The translations under genes were made by a program, and so were the position numbers. Shown here piece after piece: positions 27,490-36,258 of a stretch of DNA of 64,000 nucleotides. Source of the DNA: an uncultured Pelagibacteraceae bacterium (lineage in GTDB: Bacteria > Pseudomonadota > Alphaproteobacteria > Pelagibacterales > Pelagibacteraceae); assembly GCA_902596975.1 (NCBI GenBank), contig CACJWS010000002.1, positions 62,001-126,000 on the forward strand. Reading direction: 5' to 3'. Position 1 is the first letter of the stretch. Each line of letters starts with the position of its first letter. The notes under the pieces were generated by a model, which did not search any database, was not told where the DNA came from, and saw only the letters and a list, made by a program, of their open reading frames with translations.

Positions 27490-29231
27490 TGAAAAATATT
27501 GATATTATAAAAAGATTGTACAATGATTATACAACAAAACATCTAAATAAAATAATTCTTGCTATAGTGTTTTCTATTTTGGTTGCTGGCGCCACATCAG
27601 CGACAGCATGGTTACTCGACCCCGCAATAGAAAAAATTTTTATAAACAAAGATCAAAGTTTAATTTTCATAATTCCACTTTTAATCATAATAGCTTTTGC
27701 TACAAAAGGCATATCTCTATATTTAGCAAAAGTTTTAATGATAAAAACTGCAGAAGAAGTGAAAAAAAATATTCAAATCGATATGTTATCTTCTTTCATA
27801 AAAGCTGATACTGAAAAAATTGAGGATAAACATTCAGGAAAATATATTTCAAATCTTAACTTTGATGTAAATCAAATAACTGGGATGCTAAGTAATGCAG
27901 TTTTAAACCTATTCAAGGATGGCTTAACGCTTATTGGCTTGTTATTTGTGATGTTCTTTCAAAATTGGAGGCTTTCTCTTATAGCTTTAATTATGCTTCC
28001 AATAGCTACGATAACTGCAAAGAAATTAGGAAAACGTATTATTAAAGTTGCGACAGAAGCACAAGAAAAGTCAGGCGACTTAAATAAATATTTAATTGAT
28101 CTTTTTAAAAATCATAAAATTATAAAAATTTTTCAAAGAGAGAATTATGAACATGAAAGATCAGAAAAATTCGTCAATGATCTAAAAGAAAAATCAATAA
28201 AAATTGCAACCGTTTTTATAAGATCCACTCCAATAATGGAAGTTGTAACTGGAATAATGATTGCAATATTAATTTTTTACTCGGGAAAATTAATTATGAA
28301 TGACCAGCTTAGTATAAACAATTTTTTCTCTTTTTTGGCTGCTATGATGCTTGCTTATCAACCAGTAAAATCTTTAGCAACAGTCAATGTTGCTTTTGGT
28401 CAAGGACTATCTGCAGGAAAAAGAATATTACCTATTATTGATCAACAAAATAAAATTTCAACAAATGAAAATGGAAAAATATTAGATATAAGTGATGCAT
28501 CAATAAAATTTCAAAATATTAATTTTAGTTACAAATCAAATCTTAACAATATAGTCCTTAAAGATATTAATATTGATATAGCTGGCAGAAAAATGACTGC
28601 TTTAGTAGGCCACAGCGGATCGGGAAAATCTACAATATTAAATTTAATACCAAGAATTTATGATGCAGACTCTGGGGAAATTCTAATTGATAATCAAAAA
28701 GTACAAAACCTTAATCTTAAATCATTAAGGAAAGAAATATCTATTGTTGATCAAAATACAACACTTTTTGATGATACTATTTTTAATAATATTAAATATG
28801 CTAAGCCAGATGCGAGTGACGATGAAATTTTTACAGCTGCAAAAATATCAATGTGTACAGATTTTATAGAAAAATTAGAAAATAAATTTCAGACTGTTAT
28901 AGGAGAAAATGGAGTAAAATTATCGGGTGGTGAAAAGCAAAGACTTTCGATAGCGAGAGCTTTGTTAAAGGATAGCAAAATAATTCTTCTAGACGAAGCA
29001 ACTTCATCTCTCGACTCTGAAACAGAAGAAAAAATACAAAAAGCTATTGAGGAATTAACAAAAAATAAAACGACAGTAGTTATTGCTCATAGACTATCAA
29101 CTATTCTTAATTCAGAAAAAATTTATGTTGTTGATAAAGGTTCTGTAGAATCATCAGGGAAACATGATGATCTAATCAAAAATTCATTGCTTTATAAAAA
29201 CTTCTACGAAAGACAAATAAAAAATAACTAA
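27489..29231 (+). CDS. msbA: Lipid A export ABC transporter MsbA
   Basis: This 580-residue half-transporter has six N-terminal membrane helices and a C-terminal ATPase with Walker A GHSGSGKST near residue 376, signature LSGGEKQRLS near 478 and Walker B ILLDEATSSLD. Such proteins flip lipid A core across the inner membrane. The identification as MsbA rather than a general exporter rests on its position directly before waaA, lpxK and a lipid A acyltransferase, all overlapping by one to four bases. Confidence 0.9.
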   Translation: MKNIDIIKRLYNDYTTKHLNKIILAIVFSILVAGATSATAWLLDPAIEKIFINKDQSLIFIIPLLIIIAFATKGISLYLAKVLMIKTAEEVKKNIQIDMLSSFIKADTEKIEDKHSGKYISNLNFDVNQITGMLSNAVLNLFKDGLTLIGLLFVMFFQNWRLSLIALIMLPIATITAKKLGKRIIKVATEAQEKSGDLNKYLIDLFKNHKIIKIFQRENYEHERSEKFVNDLKEKSIKIATVFIRSTPIMEVVTGIMIAILIFYSGKLIMNDQLSINNFFSFLAAMMLAYQPVKSLATVNVAFGQGLSAGKRILPIIDQQNKISTNENGKILDISDASIKFQNINFSYKSNLNNIVLKDINIDIAGRKMTALVGHSGSGKSTILNLIPRIYDADSGEILIDNQKVQNLNLKSLRKEISIVDQNTTLFDDTIFNNIKYAKPDASDDEIFTAAKISMCTDFIEKLENKFQTVIGENGVKLSGGEKQRLSIARALLKDSKIILLDEATSSLDSETEEKIQKAIEELTKNKTTVVIAHRLSTILNSEKIYVVDKGSVESSGKHDDLIKNSLLYKNFYERQIKNN

Positions 29232-30460
29232 TGTATTTTTTGTATAATATATTAGGAATTATTTTTTTTTTAATCTCACCATTTATATTATTTTTTAGAG
29301 TGATTAATGGAAAGGAAGATTGGAAAAGAATCTTAGAAAAATACGCTTATTATAATTTAAAAAAGACTGATACAACTGTATGGTTTCATGGTGCAAGTGT
29401 TGGAGAAATCATGAGTATACTCCCTTTGATAAATAAGTTTGAAAAAGACAAATCTATAAAAAAAATTTTACTTACTTCATCTACTTTAAGTTCTGCATCA
29501 ATAATTGCAAAAAAACCATTAAAGAAAACAACTCATATTTACTATCCATTTGATATTGGATTTATATGCAATAACTTTTTAAATTATTGGGAACCAAAAA
29601 TCGCAATATTTGTAGATTCTGAAATCTGGCCGAATATGTATGAAAAAATAAATTCAAAAAAAATACCTCTTATTTTAATCAATGCTAGAATTACGAGTAA
29701 AAGTTTCAAAAGATGGCAAATCTTTTCATCTTTTGCAAAGAATGTTTTCAGTAAAATAACTATAGCTTTACCTCAAAATCAAGAAACTCAAAATTATTTA
29801 AAAAGATTGGGTGTTAAAAAAATTAAATTTGTAGGAAATTTAAAGTATTTTAAAAATGATAAACAAAGTTTGAATAAAAATGTTCAAAAATATTTTAAAA
29901 ATAAAAAAGTATTTTGTGCAGCTAGCACTCATTATAATGAAGAGAAAATCATCGGAAAATTACATTTAAAATTGAAGAAAAAGTTTAAGAATTTAATTAC
30001 TATATTGGTTCCACGTCACATAAATAGATCAGAGGACATAAAGCAAGAACTTAGAAAATTAAAACTGATAGTTACCGAAAGATCAAGCGGATATAAGCCA
30101 TCTGATAATTGCGACGTATATATTATTAATACATATGGAGAAATGTCAAAATTTTTAAGACTTTCAAATGTAACATTTATTGGTGGATCTTTAGTAAACC
30201 ATGGAGGACAAAACCCATTAGAAGCTGTAAGAATGGGTAATTACGTGATGCATGGTAGAAAAGTACATAATTTTAAAGAAATATATAAGGAATTAAAAAA
30301 ATTAAAAATATCCTCAGAGATTAAAAATATCGATCAAATGGAAAAAGTATTTGTAAAAAATCATAATTACAAAATATTAAAGAGTAAAATTAATAAAATT
30401 AATTATTTAGGTGCTAAAATTTTTGAAAATAACGTTAAAGAAATTAAAAATTATTTATAA
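29231..30460 (+). CDS. waaA: Kdo transferase WaaA
   Basis: WaaA adds Kdo sugars to lipid IVA, linking lipid A to the LPS core. The 409-residue family 30 glycosyltransferase has an N-terminal membrane anchor, the WFHGASVGEIMSILPL motif near residue 54 with the catalytic Glu, DSEIWPNMYEKI near 130, and the C-terminal GGSLVNHGGQNPLEA. Whether it adds one or two Kdo cannot be told. It shares one base with both neighbours. Confidence 0.94.
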   Translation: MYFLYNILGIIFFLISPFILFFRVINGKEDWKRILEKYAYYNLKKTDTTVWFHGASVGEIMSILPLINKFEKDKSIKKILLTSSTLSSASIIAKKPLKKTTHIYYPFDIGFICNNFLNYWEPKIAIFVDSEIWPNMYEKINSKKIPLILINARITSKSFKRWQIFSSFAKNVFSKITIALPQNQETQNYLKRLGVKKIKFVGNLKYFKNDKQSLNKNVQKYFKNKKVFCAASTHYNEEKIIGKLHLKLKKKFKNLITILVPRHINRSEDIKQELRKLKLIVTERSSGYKPSDNCDVYIINTYGEMSKFLRLSNVTFIGGSLVNHGGQNPLEAVRMGNYVMHGRKVHNFKEIYKELKKLKISSEIKNIDQMEKVFVKNHNYKILKSKINKINYLGAKIFENNVKEIKNYL

Positions 30461-31383
30461 TGAAAGTAAAAAGACCCATTTTTTGGGATAGTTTCAATTT
30501 CATATCATTATTACTCTTACCATTTAGTTTGATAACAATTATTTTCAATTTTTTTAAATCTTTAAGTCTTAAAAAATATTTCAAAATAAAAATAATCTGT
30601 GTTGGAAATATTTACCTAGGTGGAACTGGAAAAACACCTTTAGTTTTAAAAATAAATGAAATTTTAAAATATAAGTTTAAAACTGTATTTATAAAAAAAA
30701 AATATATTGATCAAATTGATGAGCAAAATATTTTATCAAAATATGGAAATCTGATTTGTTTAAGTTTTAGAGATATCGCGCTGAGAATTGCTGAGAAAAA
30801 AAATTACCAGTTAGCTATATTAGATGATGGTTTACAAGATAAAAGTTTAAATTATGATATTTCTATTGCTTGTTTTAATAGTTCAGAGCTAGTTGGAAAT
30901 GGGCTAGTTTTGCCCGCCGGGCCATTAAGGGAAAGAATTTCAAATATTTTAAATTATGATCTTGCATTTCTTAATGGTGAAAAAAATAATAAAACTTTCG
31001 AGAAAACTCTAAAAAGATTAAATCCAAATTTAAAAATATTTAGAGCCAAATACACTCCTAGAAATCTTGAGTCTTTCAAATTTAAAAATAACTTTCTAGT
31101 TTTTTCAGGCATAGGTAATCCTTTGGAATTTCAACAAACATTAAAAAAATATAATTTTAAGATAAAAAAAACAATCACTTTTCCTGACCATTATAAATAT
31201 AAAAATTCTGATATAAATAATATAAAAAATATAGCTAAGAGTAATAAATTAAAAATTATAACAACCGAAAAAGACTACAATCGATTGTCAAATATACAAA
31301 AAAAGAATATCCAATTTTTAAAAATAGGATTAAAAATTGAAAAAGAAAAAGAATTTAAAAATTTTTTATTAAAGAAATTATGA
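30460..31383 (+). CDS. lpxK: Tetraacyldisaccharide 4'-kinase
   Basis: LpxK phosphorylates the 4' position of the lipid A precursor. The 307-residue protein has an N-terminal membrane segment and the diagnostic P-loop VGNIYLGGTGKTPLVLKI near residue 50, plus ILDDGLQDKSLNYDISI (the metal-binding DDG) near 126 and LPAGPLRER. It is very Lys- and Asn-rich, as are its neighbours, reflecting the low GC content. It overlaps the acyltransferase gene by four bases. Confidence 0.94.
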   Translation: MKVKRPIFWDSFNFISLLLLPFSLITIIFNFFKSLSLKKYFKIKIICVGNIYLGGTGKTPLVLKINEILKYKFKTVFIKKKYIDQIDEQNILSKYGNLICLSFRDIALRIAEKKNYQLAILDDGLQDKSLNYDISIACFNSSELVGNGLVLPAGPLRERISNILNYDLAFLNGEKNNKTFEKTLKRLNPNLKIFRAKYTPRNLESFKFKNNFLVFSGIGNPLEFQQTLKKYNFKIKKTITFPDHYKYKNSDINNIKNIAKSNKLKIITTEKDYNRLSNIQKKNIQFLKIGLKIEKEKEFKNFLLKKL

Positions 31384-32240
31384 GGAAGTTTTTTTATTTA
31401 ATTGAATTTATTTTAATAAAATTGTTTTTTTTTATACTAATTATAATTGGTTATAAAAATGGATCTAATTTAGGAGATTTCATTGGGCGCTTGTTTGGTC
31501 CAATATTTAGATCAAAAAAGTTAATTGAAAATAATTTGGAACAATCTGGCATTGTAGACAGAAAAAATTACAATAAAATTATCAGCAAAATATATGGAAA
31601 TTATGGAAGAATACTTGCTGAATATCCTTTTCTTAAAGCATTTAGAAATAACAATTTAAATAAATTTATTGAAATAGAAGGGCTTGAAAACCTAAACAAA
31701 ATTAAGAGAGAAAAAAGACGAGCTGTATTTATATCTGGTCATTTCAATAATTTTGAATTAATGGCGCTCCAAATAGAAAAGGCTGGTATAAATTTGTGCG
31801 CTATTTATAGACCGCTAAATAACTTATTCCTTAACAAAACCATGGAAGAAATTAGAGAAAATTTTATATGCAAAAATCAAATTAAAAAAGGAAGATCAGG
31901 CACAAGACAGATTATTGAAAATATAAAAAAAGGTAACTCAGTAGCTTTAATGATAGACCAAAGGGTAAGGGAAGGAATAAAAATTAATTTTTTTGGTAAA
32001 CCAGCTAGTACTACGACCATACCCGCACAATTAATTAAAAAATATAAATGTGATCTAGTGCCTATTTATATAGAGAGAAGAAAAAATAATTATTTTAAAA
32101 TGTTTGTTTCAGAACCGATTAAAATTAGGGACAATAAATCAATCAAAGAAATCACTGAACATCTAAATAAGATACTTGAAAAAATGATTTTAAAAAATGT
32201 AGACCAGTGGATCTGGACTCACGATAGGTGGAAAACTTAA
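31380..32240 (+). CDS. Lipid A late acyltransferase (LpxL/HtrB family)
   Basis: This 286-residue protein adds a secondary acyl chain to Kdo-lipid A. It has an N-terminal membrane anchor and the catalytic HX4E in SGHFNNFELMALQI near residue 120, then IYRPLNNLFLNKTMEEIR and MIDQRVREGIKINFFGKPA near 195, all typical. Which secondary acyl position it fills (LpxL or LpxM) is undecided. It is the last gene of the lipid A block. Confidence 0.9.
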   Translation: MRKFFYLIEFILIKLFFFILIIIGYKNGSNLGDFIGRLFGPIFRSKKLIENNLEQSGIVDRKNYNKIISKIYGNYGRILAEYPFLKAFRNNNLNKFIEIEGLENLNKIKREKRRAVFISGHFNNFELMALQIEKAGINLCAIYRPLNNLFLNKTMEEIRENFICKNQIKKGRSGTRQIIENIKKGNSVALMIDQRVREGIKINFFGKPASTTTIPAQLIKKYKCDLVPIYIERRKNNYFKMFVSEPIKIRDNKSIKEITEHLNKILEKMILKNVDQWIWTHDRWKT

Positions 32241-32438
32241 TCAGTTTTTATCTAATAAATCTCTTTTCATTGAGGCCTCAACATACGAAAAATAGGCTTC
32301 CTGTTCCTCAACGTTCCAGTAAGCTAAGTTTTCAAGTGGTATTTTTTTTTGTGAGACAGCACAAATCACATGATCACCTTCTTCAATGATCTCAAAATTA
32401 TTTGCTAAGTATTTTAATTTAGCTAACTTATTTAACAT
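32241..32438 (-). CDS. DUF2093 protein
   Basis: A 65-residue protein matching DUF2093, a short alphaproteobacterial family. It contains the characteristic hydrophobic-to-acidic run FEIIEEGDHVICAVSQKKI and then LAYWNVEEQEAYFSYVEA. No function is known. It directly abuts the acyltransferase gene end to end and faces purD at its start (22 bases between starts). Confidence 0.78.
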   Translation of the reverse strand: MLNKLAKLKYLANNFEIIEEGDHVICAVSQKKIPLENLAYWNVEEQEAYFSYVEASMKRDLLDKN

Positions 32439-32460
32439 ATTTAAGATATATATTTACTAA

Positions 32461-33726
32461 ATGAAAATTGCAATTATTGGAAGTGGAGGACGAGAACATG
32501 CTCTAGTTCATCACTTAAGTAATTCAAAAAAAATAACAAAAATATATTCAATACCAGGTAATGCTGGTACCGAAGAAATATCTGTAAATATTGATTTAAA
32601 TTTGGAAAATTTTCAAGATTTGTATAATTTTATTAAGAAAGAACAAATCGAATTGGTGATTGTTGGTCCAGAAAAACCATTAGTCGAAGGATTAGTAGAT
32701 TTCCTAGAGTCAAATAATATTAAAGTTTTTGGTCCTAGAAAAAAAGTAGCTCAATTAGAAGGCTCAAAAATATTTACAAAACAAATTTGTGAGAAATTTA
32801 ACATACCAACTGCTAAATTTAAAATTTGTAAATCCAAAGAAGACTCATTTATATTTTTATCTTCATCTAATTTTCCTCTTGTTGTAAAAGCAGATGTTCT
32901 TGCTGCAGGTAAAGGTGTTTATATTTGTCAAAATGTTGATGAGGCTAAAACTGCTGTTAACGAAATATTTGACGGTAAATTTGGGAAAGCAGATCAAGTA
33001 TTAATCGAAGAATTCCTAGAAGGTGATGAGATGAGTTTTTTTATTATTTCAGATGGAATTAGTTATAAAACTTTTAATACAGCTCAAGACCATAAAAGAG
33101 TTGGTGAGGGTGATACTGGAAAAAATACAGGAGGTATGGGAGCTTATTCACCTTCAAGCTTAATTAATGATGATTTAGAGAATAAAATTTTAAACAAAAT
33201 AATTGAGCCAACGTTAAAAGCTATAAGTGAAATGAATGAGAAGTACGTTGGTTTTTTATATGCCGGCTTAATGATAAAAAGTAATGAACCATACCTAATT
33301 GAATATAATGTCAGGATGGGCGATCCTGAATGCCAAACTATATTACCGTTGGTTGACAGTGATTTATTGGACATAATAAATTCTTGTTGTAATTCAAAAT
33401 TAAAGACCCACGAAATAAAATGGAAAAATAAAAAAAGTATGTGCATTGCTTTATGCTCAAAAGGATATCCTGAAAAATATAATAAGAATGTTGAAATTAA
33501 AAATTTAAAAGAATTCAAATCAACTAAAGATAATTTTATTTTTCATGCTGGAACAAAAAGTTCTGGAAACAAAATTCTAGCAGTTGGAGGTAGGGTAATA
33601 AATTTTGTTAATATCTCAGATAGTTATTTATCAAGTAGAAAAGAAATCATCAATCAGATTAATAAATTGAATTGGGAAGATGGTTTTTATAGATCAGATA
33701 TAGGCCATAAAGTCATAGATAAATGA
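32461..33726 (+). CDS. purD: Phosphoribosylamine-glycine ligase
   Basis: PurD makes glycinamide ribonucleotide, the second step of purine synthesis. The 421-residue ATP-grasp protein starts with IGSGGREHALVHHL and has VVKADVLAAGKGVYIC near residue 142, GEGDTGKNTGGMGAYSP near 215, and the metal site YNVRMGDPECQTILP near 280. It overlaps rsmD by four bases. Full length and typical. Confidence 0.97.
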   Translation: MKIAIIGSGGREHALVHHLSNSKKITKIYSIPGNAGTEEISVNIDLNLENFQDLYNFIKKEQIELVIVGPEKPLVEGLVDFLESNNIKVFGPRKKVAQLEGSKIFTKQICEKFNIPTAKFKICKSKEDSFIFLSSSNFPLVVKADVLAAGKGVYICQNVDEAKTAVNEIFDGKFGKADQVLIEEFLEGDEMSFFIISDGISYKTFNTAQDHKRVGEGDTGKNTGGMGAYSPSSLINDDLENKILNKIIEPTLKAISEMNEKYVGFLYAGLMIKSNEPYLIEYNVRMGDPECQTILPLVDSDLLDIINSCCNSKLKTHEIKWKNKKSMCIALCSKGYPEKYNKNVEIKNLKEFKSTKDNFIFHAGTKSSGNKILAVGGRVINFVNISDSYLSSRKEIINQINKLNWEDGFYRSDIGHKVIDK

Positions 33727-34289
33727 GAGTAATTGGTGGAAAACTAAGAGGAAAATTAATTCATAATCCTACAGATAAAACAACAAGACCTTTAAAGGAT
33801 ATGGTTAGAGAGTCGATATTTAATATTTTAGAGCATTCTAAGAATGAAAAAATTAAATTCAAAAATGACGTAGTTTTGGATTTATTTTCCGGTTCTGGTT
33901 CGTTTGGCATTGAATGTTTGTCTAGAGGAGTAAAAAAAGTTTTTTTTTTTGAAAATTACAAACCCTCTTTGAAAATTTTAGAAAAAAACATTAAGGAGTT
34001 AGAAATTGATAAAGATTCAGTCATCAGGGAAATAAATGCATATGAAATTTCTAAAGAAAATATTGATAATGAAAAAATTAATTTAATTTATCTGGATCCA
34101 CCATTTAAAGATAAAAATATAAATAAATTATTAAGGAAAATTTTAGACTTAAAAATTGCTCACAAAAGTACATTAATAGTAATTCATAGAAATAAGAAAT
34201 TTAATGAAAATTTTATAGAACATTTTAAAGTTCTTAGAGAAAAAAAATATGGTTTATCAAAAATAATATTTGGTAAATTGCTATTTTAG
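33723..34289 (+). CDS. rsmD: 16S rRNA m2G966 methyltransferase RsmD
   Basis: RsmD methylates G966 of 16S rRNA. The 188-residue protein begins MRVIGGKLRGKLI and TRPLKDMVRESIFNIL, and has the SAM-binding VLDLFSGSGSFGIECLSRG near residue 55 and the catalytic LIYLDPPFKD near 120 (DPPF, an N-methyltransferase motif). Its 3' end overlaps the convergent pgi gene by nine bases. Confidence 0.94.
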   Translation: MRVIGGKLRGKLIHNPTDKTTRPLKDMVRESIFNILEHSKNEKIKFKNDVVLDLFSGSGSFGIECLSRGVKKVFFFENYKPSLKILEKNIKELEIDKDSVIREINAYEISKENIDNEKINLIYLDPPFKDKNINKLLRKILDLKIAHKSTLIVIHRNKKFNENFIEHFKVLREKKYGLSKIIFGKLLF

Positions 34290-35453
34290 GATTTTTTTTG
34301 TTTCTATTTTAATCAATTCAACTGAAGGTTGGTTAATTGGATTTACATTTAATAAGGAGCTAAGCATTAGTGTTTCTAAAATAAAAAATGTAAATAGTTC
34401 ACCTAAAGTTTCCTCACTTTTATTTTTAATTTCAAAACTTCTAAAAGATAATTTTTTCTTATTAAATACATTTTGCGTAGCTTTTTTTTGAGCATACATT
34501 ACTTGATCCAAACTTTTCTTTTTTAAATGTTCTAATCCATCAATTAAATATGCATTATTAAATTTAAGTGGAGTTCTCTCTCTAGTGAAAAAAAAACTAA
34601 AGAAATTATTTTTTGGACCATCTAAATAAAGTTGTAAAAGACTATGATTGTCCTTTGGCATTGTAGAGATTATAGGAAAGAAGCCCTTACCCTTTTTTCC
34701 TAAACTTTCAGCAGATAATTGCTGGTACCATTTCAAAAAGTTATTTAATTTTTCATCATAATTTAAAATTACACAATTTTTTTTTCCTTTAATAATATTT
34801 GAGTAAATTGAAGAGACATTTTCAATTAAAAAATTAATAAATTTTTTATTTTTTATTAGATAATTTAATCGTTTAAATTTTTTTTCATTTAAACCCATCA
34901 ATTCTGCCGGGACCATTCCAACTTCAGATAATACTGAATATCTTCCTCCTATGTAATTTTTATGGTCAATTACATCAGATCTCAGTTTATTCGCTACAGC
35001 TCTAAGAATATTATTTTTTTTTTCAGTTATTATTAAATTTTTGTTTCTTTTCTGTTTTGATAAGATCAGGTTTAAATTTGATAATGTTTCTAGGGTGTTA
35101 CCTGATTTTGATATAATTATATTTAAACGTTTTTTGTTTGATTTTGTTATTCTTATGTTCTGTAGGTTATTATAAAAGAAAAATTTTTTTTTGATTTTAT
35201 GACTTAGAAAATCATAAATGGCTTGTGCGCCCAGTATAGATCCTCCCATTCCTATTAAATTATATTCATAGTATTTTTTGAAATTTAGTAAATTTTTTTT
35301 CTGAAATGAATAATTATAATTATTTGTTAGAGATTTTAATAAAGGATATTTTTCAATTAAATTTTTAGGCTTTATGAAATTATTAAGTTTTTTTTTATTT
35401 AATTGTTTATTTTTATTATTAAAATTTTTGTAAATAATATGTTTTGTCTCCAT
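34281..35453 (-). CDS. pgi: Glucose-6-phosphate isomerase, short form
   Basis: This 390-residue protein has the sugar-isomerase (SIS) motifs of Pgi: IISKSGNTLETLSNL near residue 112, the family signature IGGRYSVLSEVGMVPAELMG near 164, and the later KDNHSLLQLYLDG with the conserved His. It interconverts glucose-6-phosphate and fructose-6-phosphate, probably mainly for sugar synthesis. It is about 160 residues shorter than the E. coli enzyme, and its N-terminus is extremely Lys/Asn-rich. It follows a lipoprotein gene after three bases. Confidence 0.9.
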   Translation of the reverse strand: METKHIIYKNFNNKNKQLNKKKLNNFIKPKNLIEKYPLLKSLTNNYNYSFQKKNLLNFKKYYEYNLIGMGGSILGAQAIYDFLSHKIKKKFFFYNNLQNIRITKSNKKRLNIIISKSGNTLETLSNLNLILSKQKRNKNLIITEKKNNILRAVANKLRSDVIDHKNYIGGRYSVLSEVGMVPAELMGLNEKKFKRLNYLIKNKKFINFLIENVSSIYSNIIKGKKNCVILNYDEKLNNFLKWYQQLSAESLGKKGKGFFPIISTMPKDNHSLLQLYLDGPKNNFFSFFFTRERTPLKFNNAYLIDGLEHLKKKSLDQVMYAQKKATQNVFNKKKLSFRSFEIKNKSEETLGELFTFFILETLMLSSLLNVNPINQPSVELIKIETKKILK

Positions 35454-35456
35454 TAA

Positions 35457-35774
35457 TTACTGGATTTTCTTCTTCATATTATTTAATAAATCTGACCCGC
35501 TACTAGAGTCCTCAGAATTATTATCGTCTTTTATTTTGAGTAAATCTTTTACTTCTTTATCATTCGATTGACTACTTACTTCCAAATCATCTCCTGGCAT
35601 AGGAAGTTTATTCATGTCAGGTGGCATTTGGAGAGGATTTTTTTTTTTTACAAGAAACTCATCACTTTGTTCAGATCTTTTTTTACCTTCTAAAGCTTCT
35701 CTAACTCCGCCACAAAAAGTTAATAATGGCACTAAAGCGATTAATAAGATTAAATTTAGTTTAAATTTTTTCAT
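35457..35774 (-). CDS. DUF3035-like outer membrane lipoprotein
   Basis: A 105-residue lipoprotein: [23 protein letters not shown] is a signal sequence with the lipobox cysteine near residue 21. Then [22 protein letters not shown] matches the DUF3035 pattern (an acidic DEF, a basic run, PLxxPPDxN). The rest is acidic, Ser-rich and probably unstructured. A DUF3035-type protein has been linked to the BAM complex (BamF) in alphaproteobacteria; I am not certain that name applies. The start at 35774 is chosen for the signal peptide. The gene overlaps lspA by 14 bases. Confidence 0.75.
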   Translation of the reverse strand: MKKFKLNLILLIALVPLLTFCGGVREALEGKKRSEQSDEFLVKKKNPLQMPPDMNKLPMPGDDLEVSSQSNDKEVKDLLKIKDDNNSEDSSSGSDLLNNMKKKIQ

Positions 35775-36258
35775 CTTTTTTTTTATAGAATATAAATTCA
35801 GATAAAATAAGGCATAAAATACCAATTGTTATAAATATGTCAGCTACATTAAAGATAAACCAATGATAACCTGCATAATTTAAATCAATAAAGTCTGGAA
35901 CGGCTCTGTAATAAACTCGGTCAAATAAGTTTCCTAAAGAACCTCCCAATATTATCATTAAAAAAAAGGATTTAATTTTTGTTTCAATAAAAGCAAAATA
36001 CAATATTACAATGTTTATAATGACAATAATTGCTGTTAACAAATTATAAAAAATATTATTCTCTGATGAAAACAATCCAAATCCAATACCTGTATTCCAG
36101 ACTAAATAAATATTTAAGTATTGATTTATATAAAAATCAACTTGTCCCTCATTATTCAAAATATTTAGAATATAAATTTTTGAAAATCTATCCAAAGCAA
36201 AGCAAACAACTAAAAATATAAAACCTATAAGAAGTTTATTTAATTTTTCATTTCCCAT
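35761..36258 (-). CDS. lspA: Lipoprotein signal peptidase II
   Basis: LspA cleaves the signal peptides of lipoproteins after lipidation. The 165-residue four-helix membrane protein has the two catalytic aspartates in [22 protein letters not shown] near residue 110 and [15 protein letters not shown] near 137, and the [13 protein letters not shown] segment near 55. It lies between ileS (11-base overlap) and a lipoprotein gene. The ribF-ileS-lspA order is common in Gram-negative bacteria. Confidence 0.95.
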   Translation of the reverse strand: MGNEKLNKLLIGFIFLVVCFALDRFSKIYILNILNNEGQVDFYINQYLNIYLVWNTGIGFGLFSSENNIFYNLLTAIIVIINIVILYFAFIETKIKSFFLMIILGGSLGNLFDRVYYRAVPDFIDLNYAGYHWFIFNVADIFITIGILCLILSEFIFYKKKDEKI

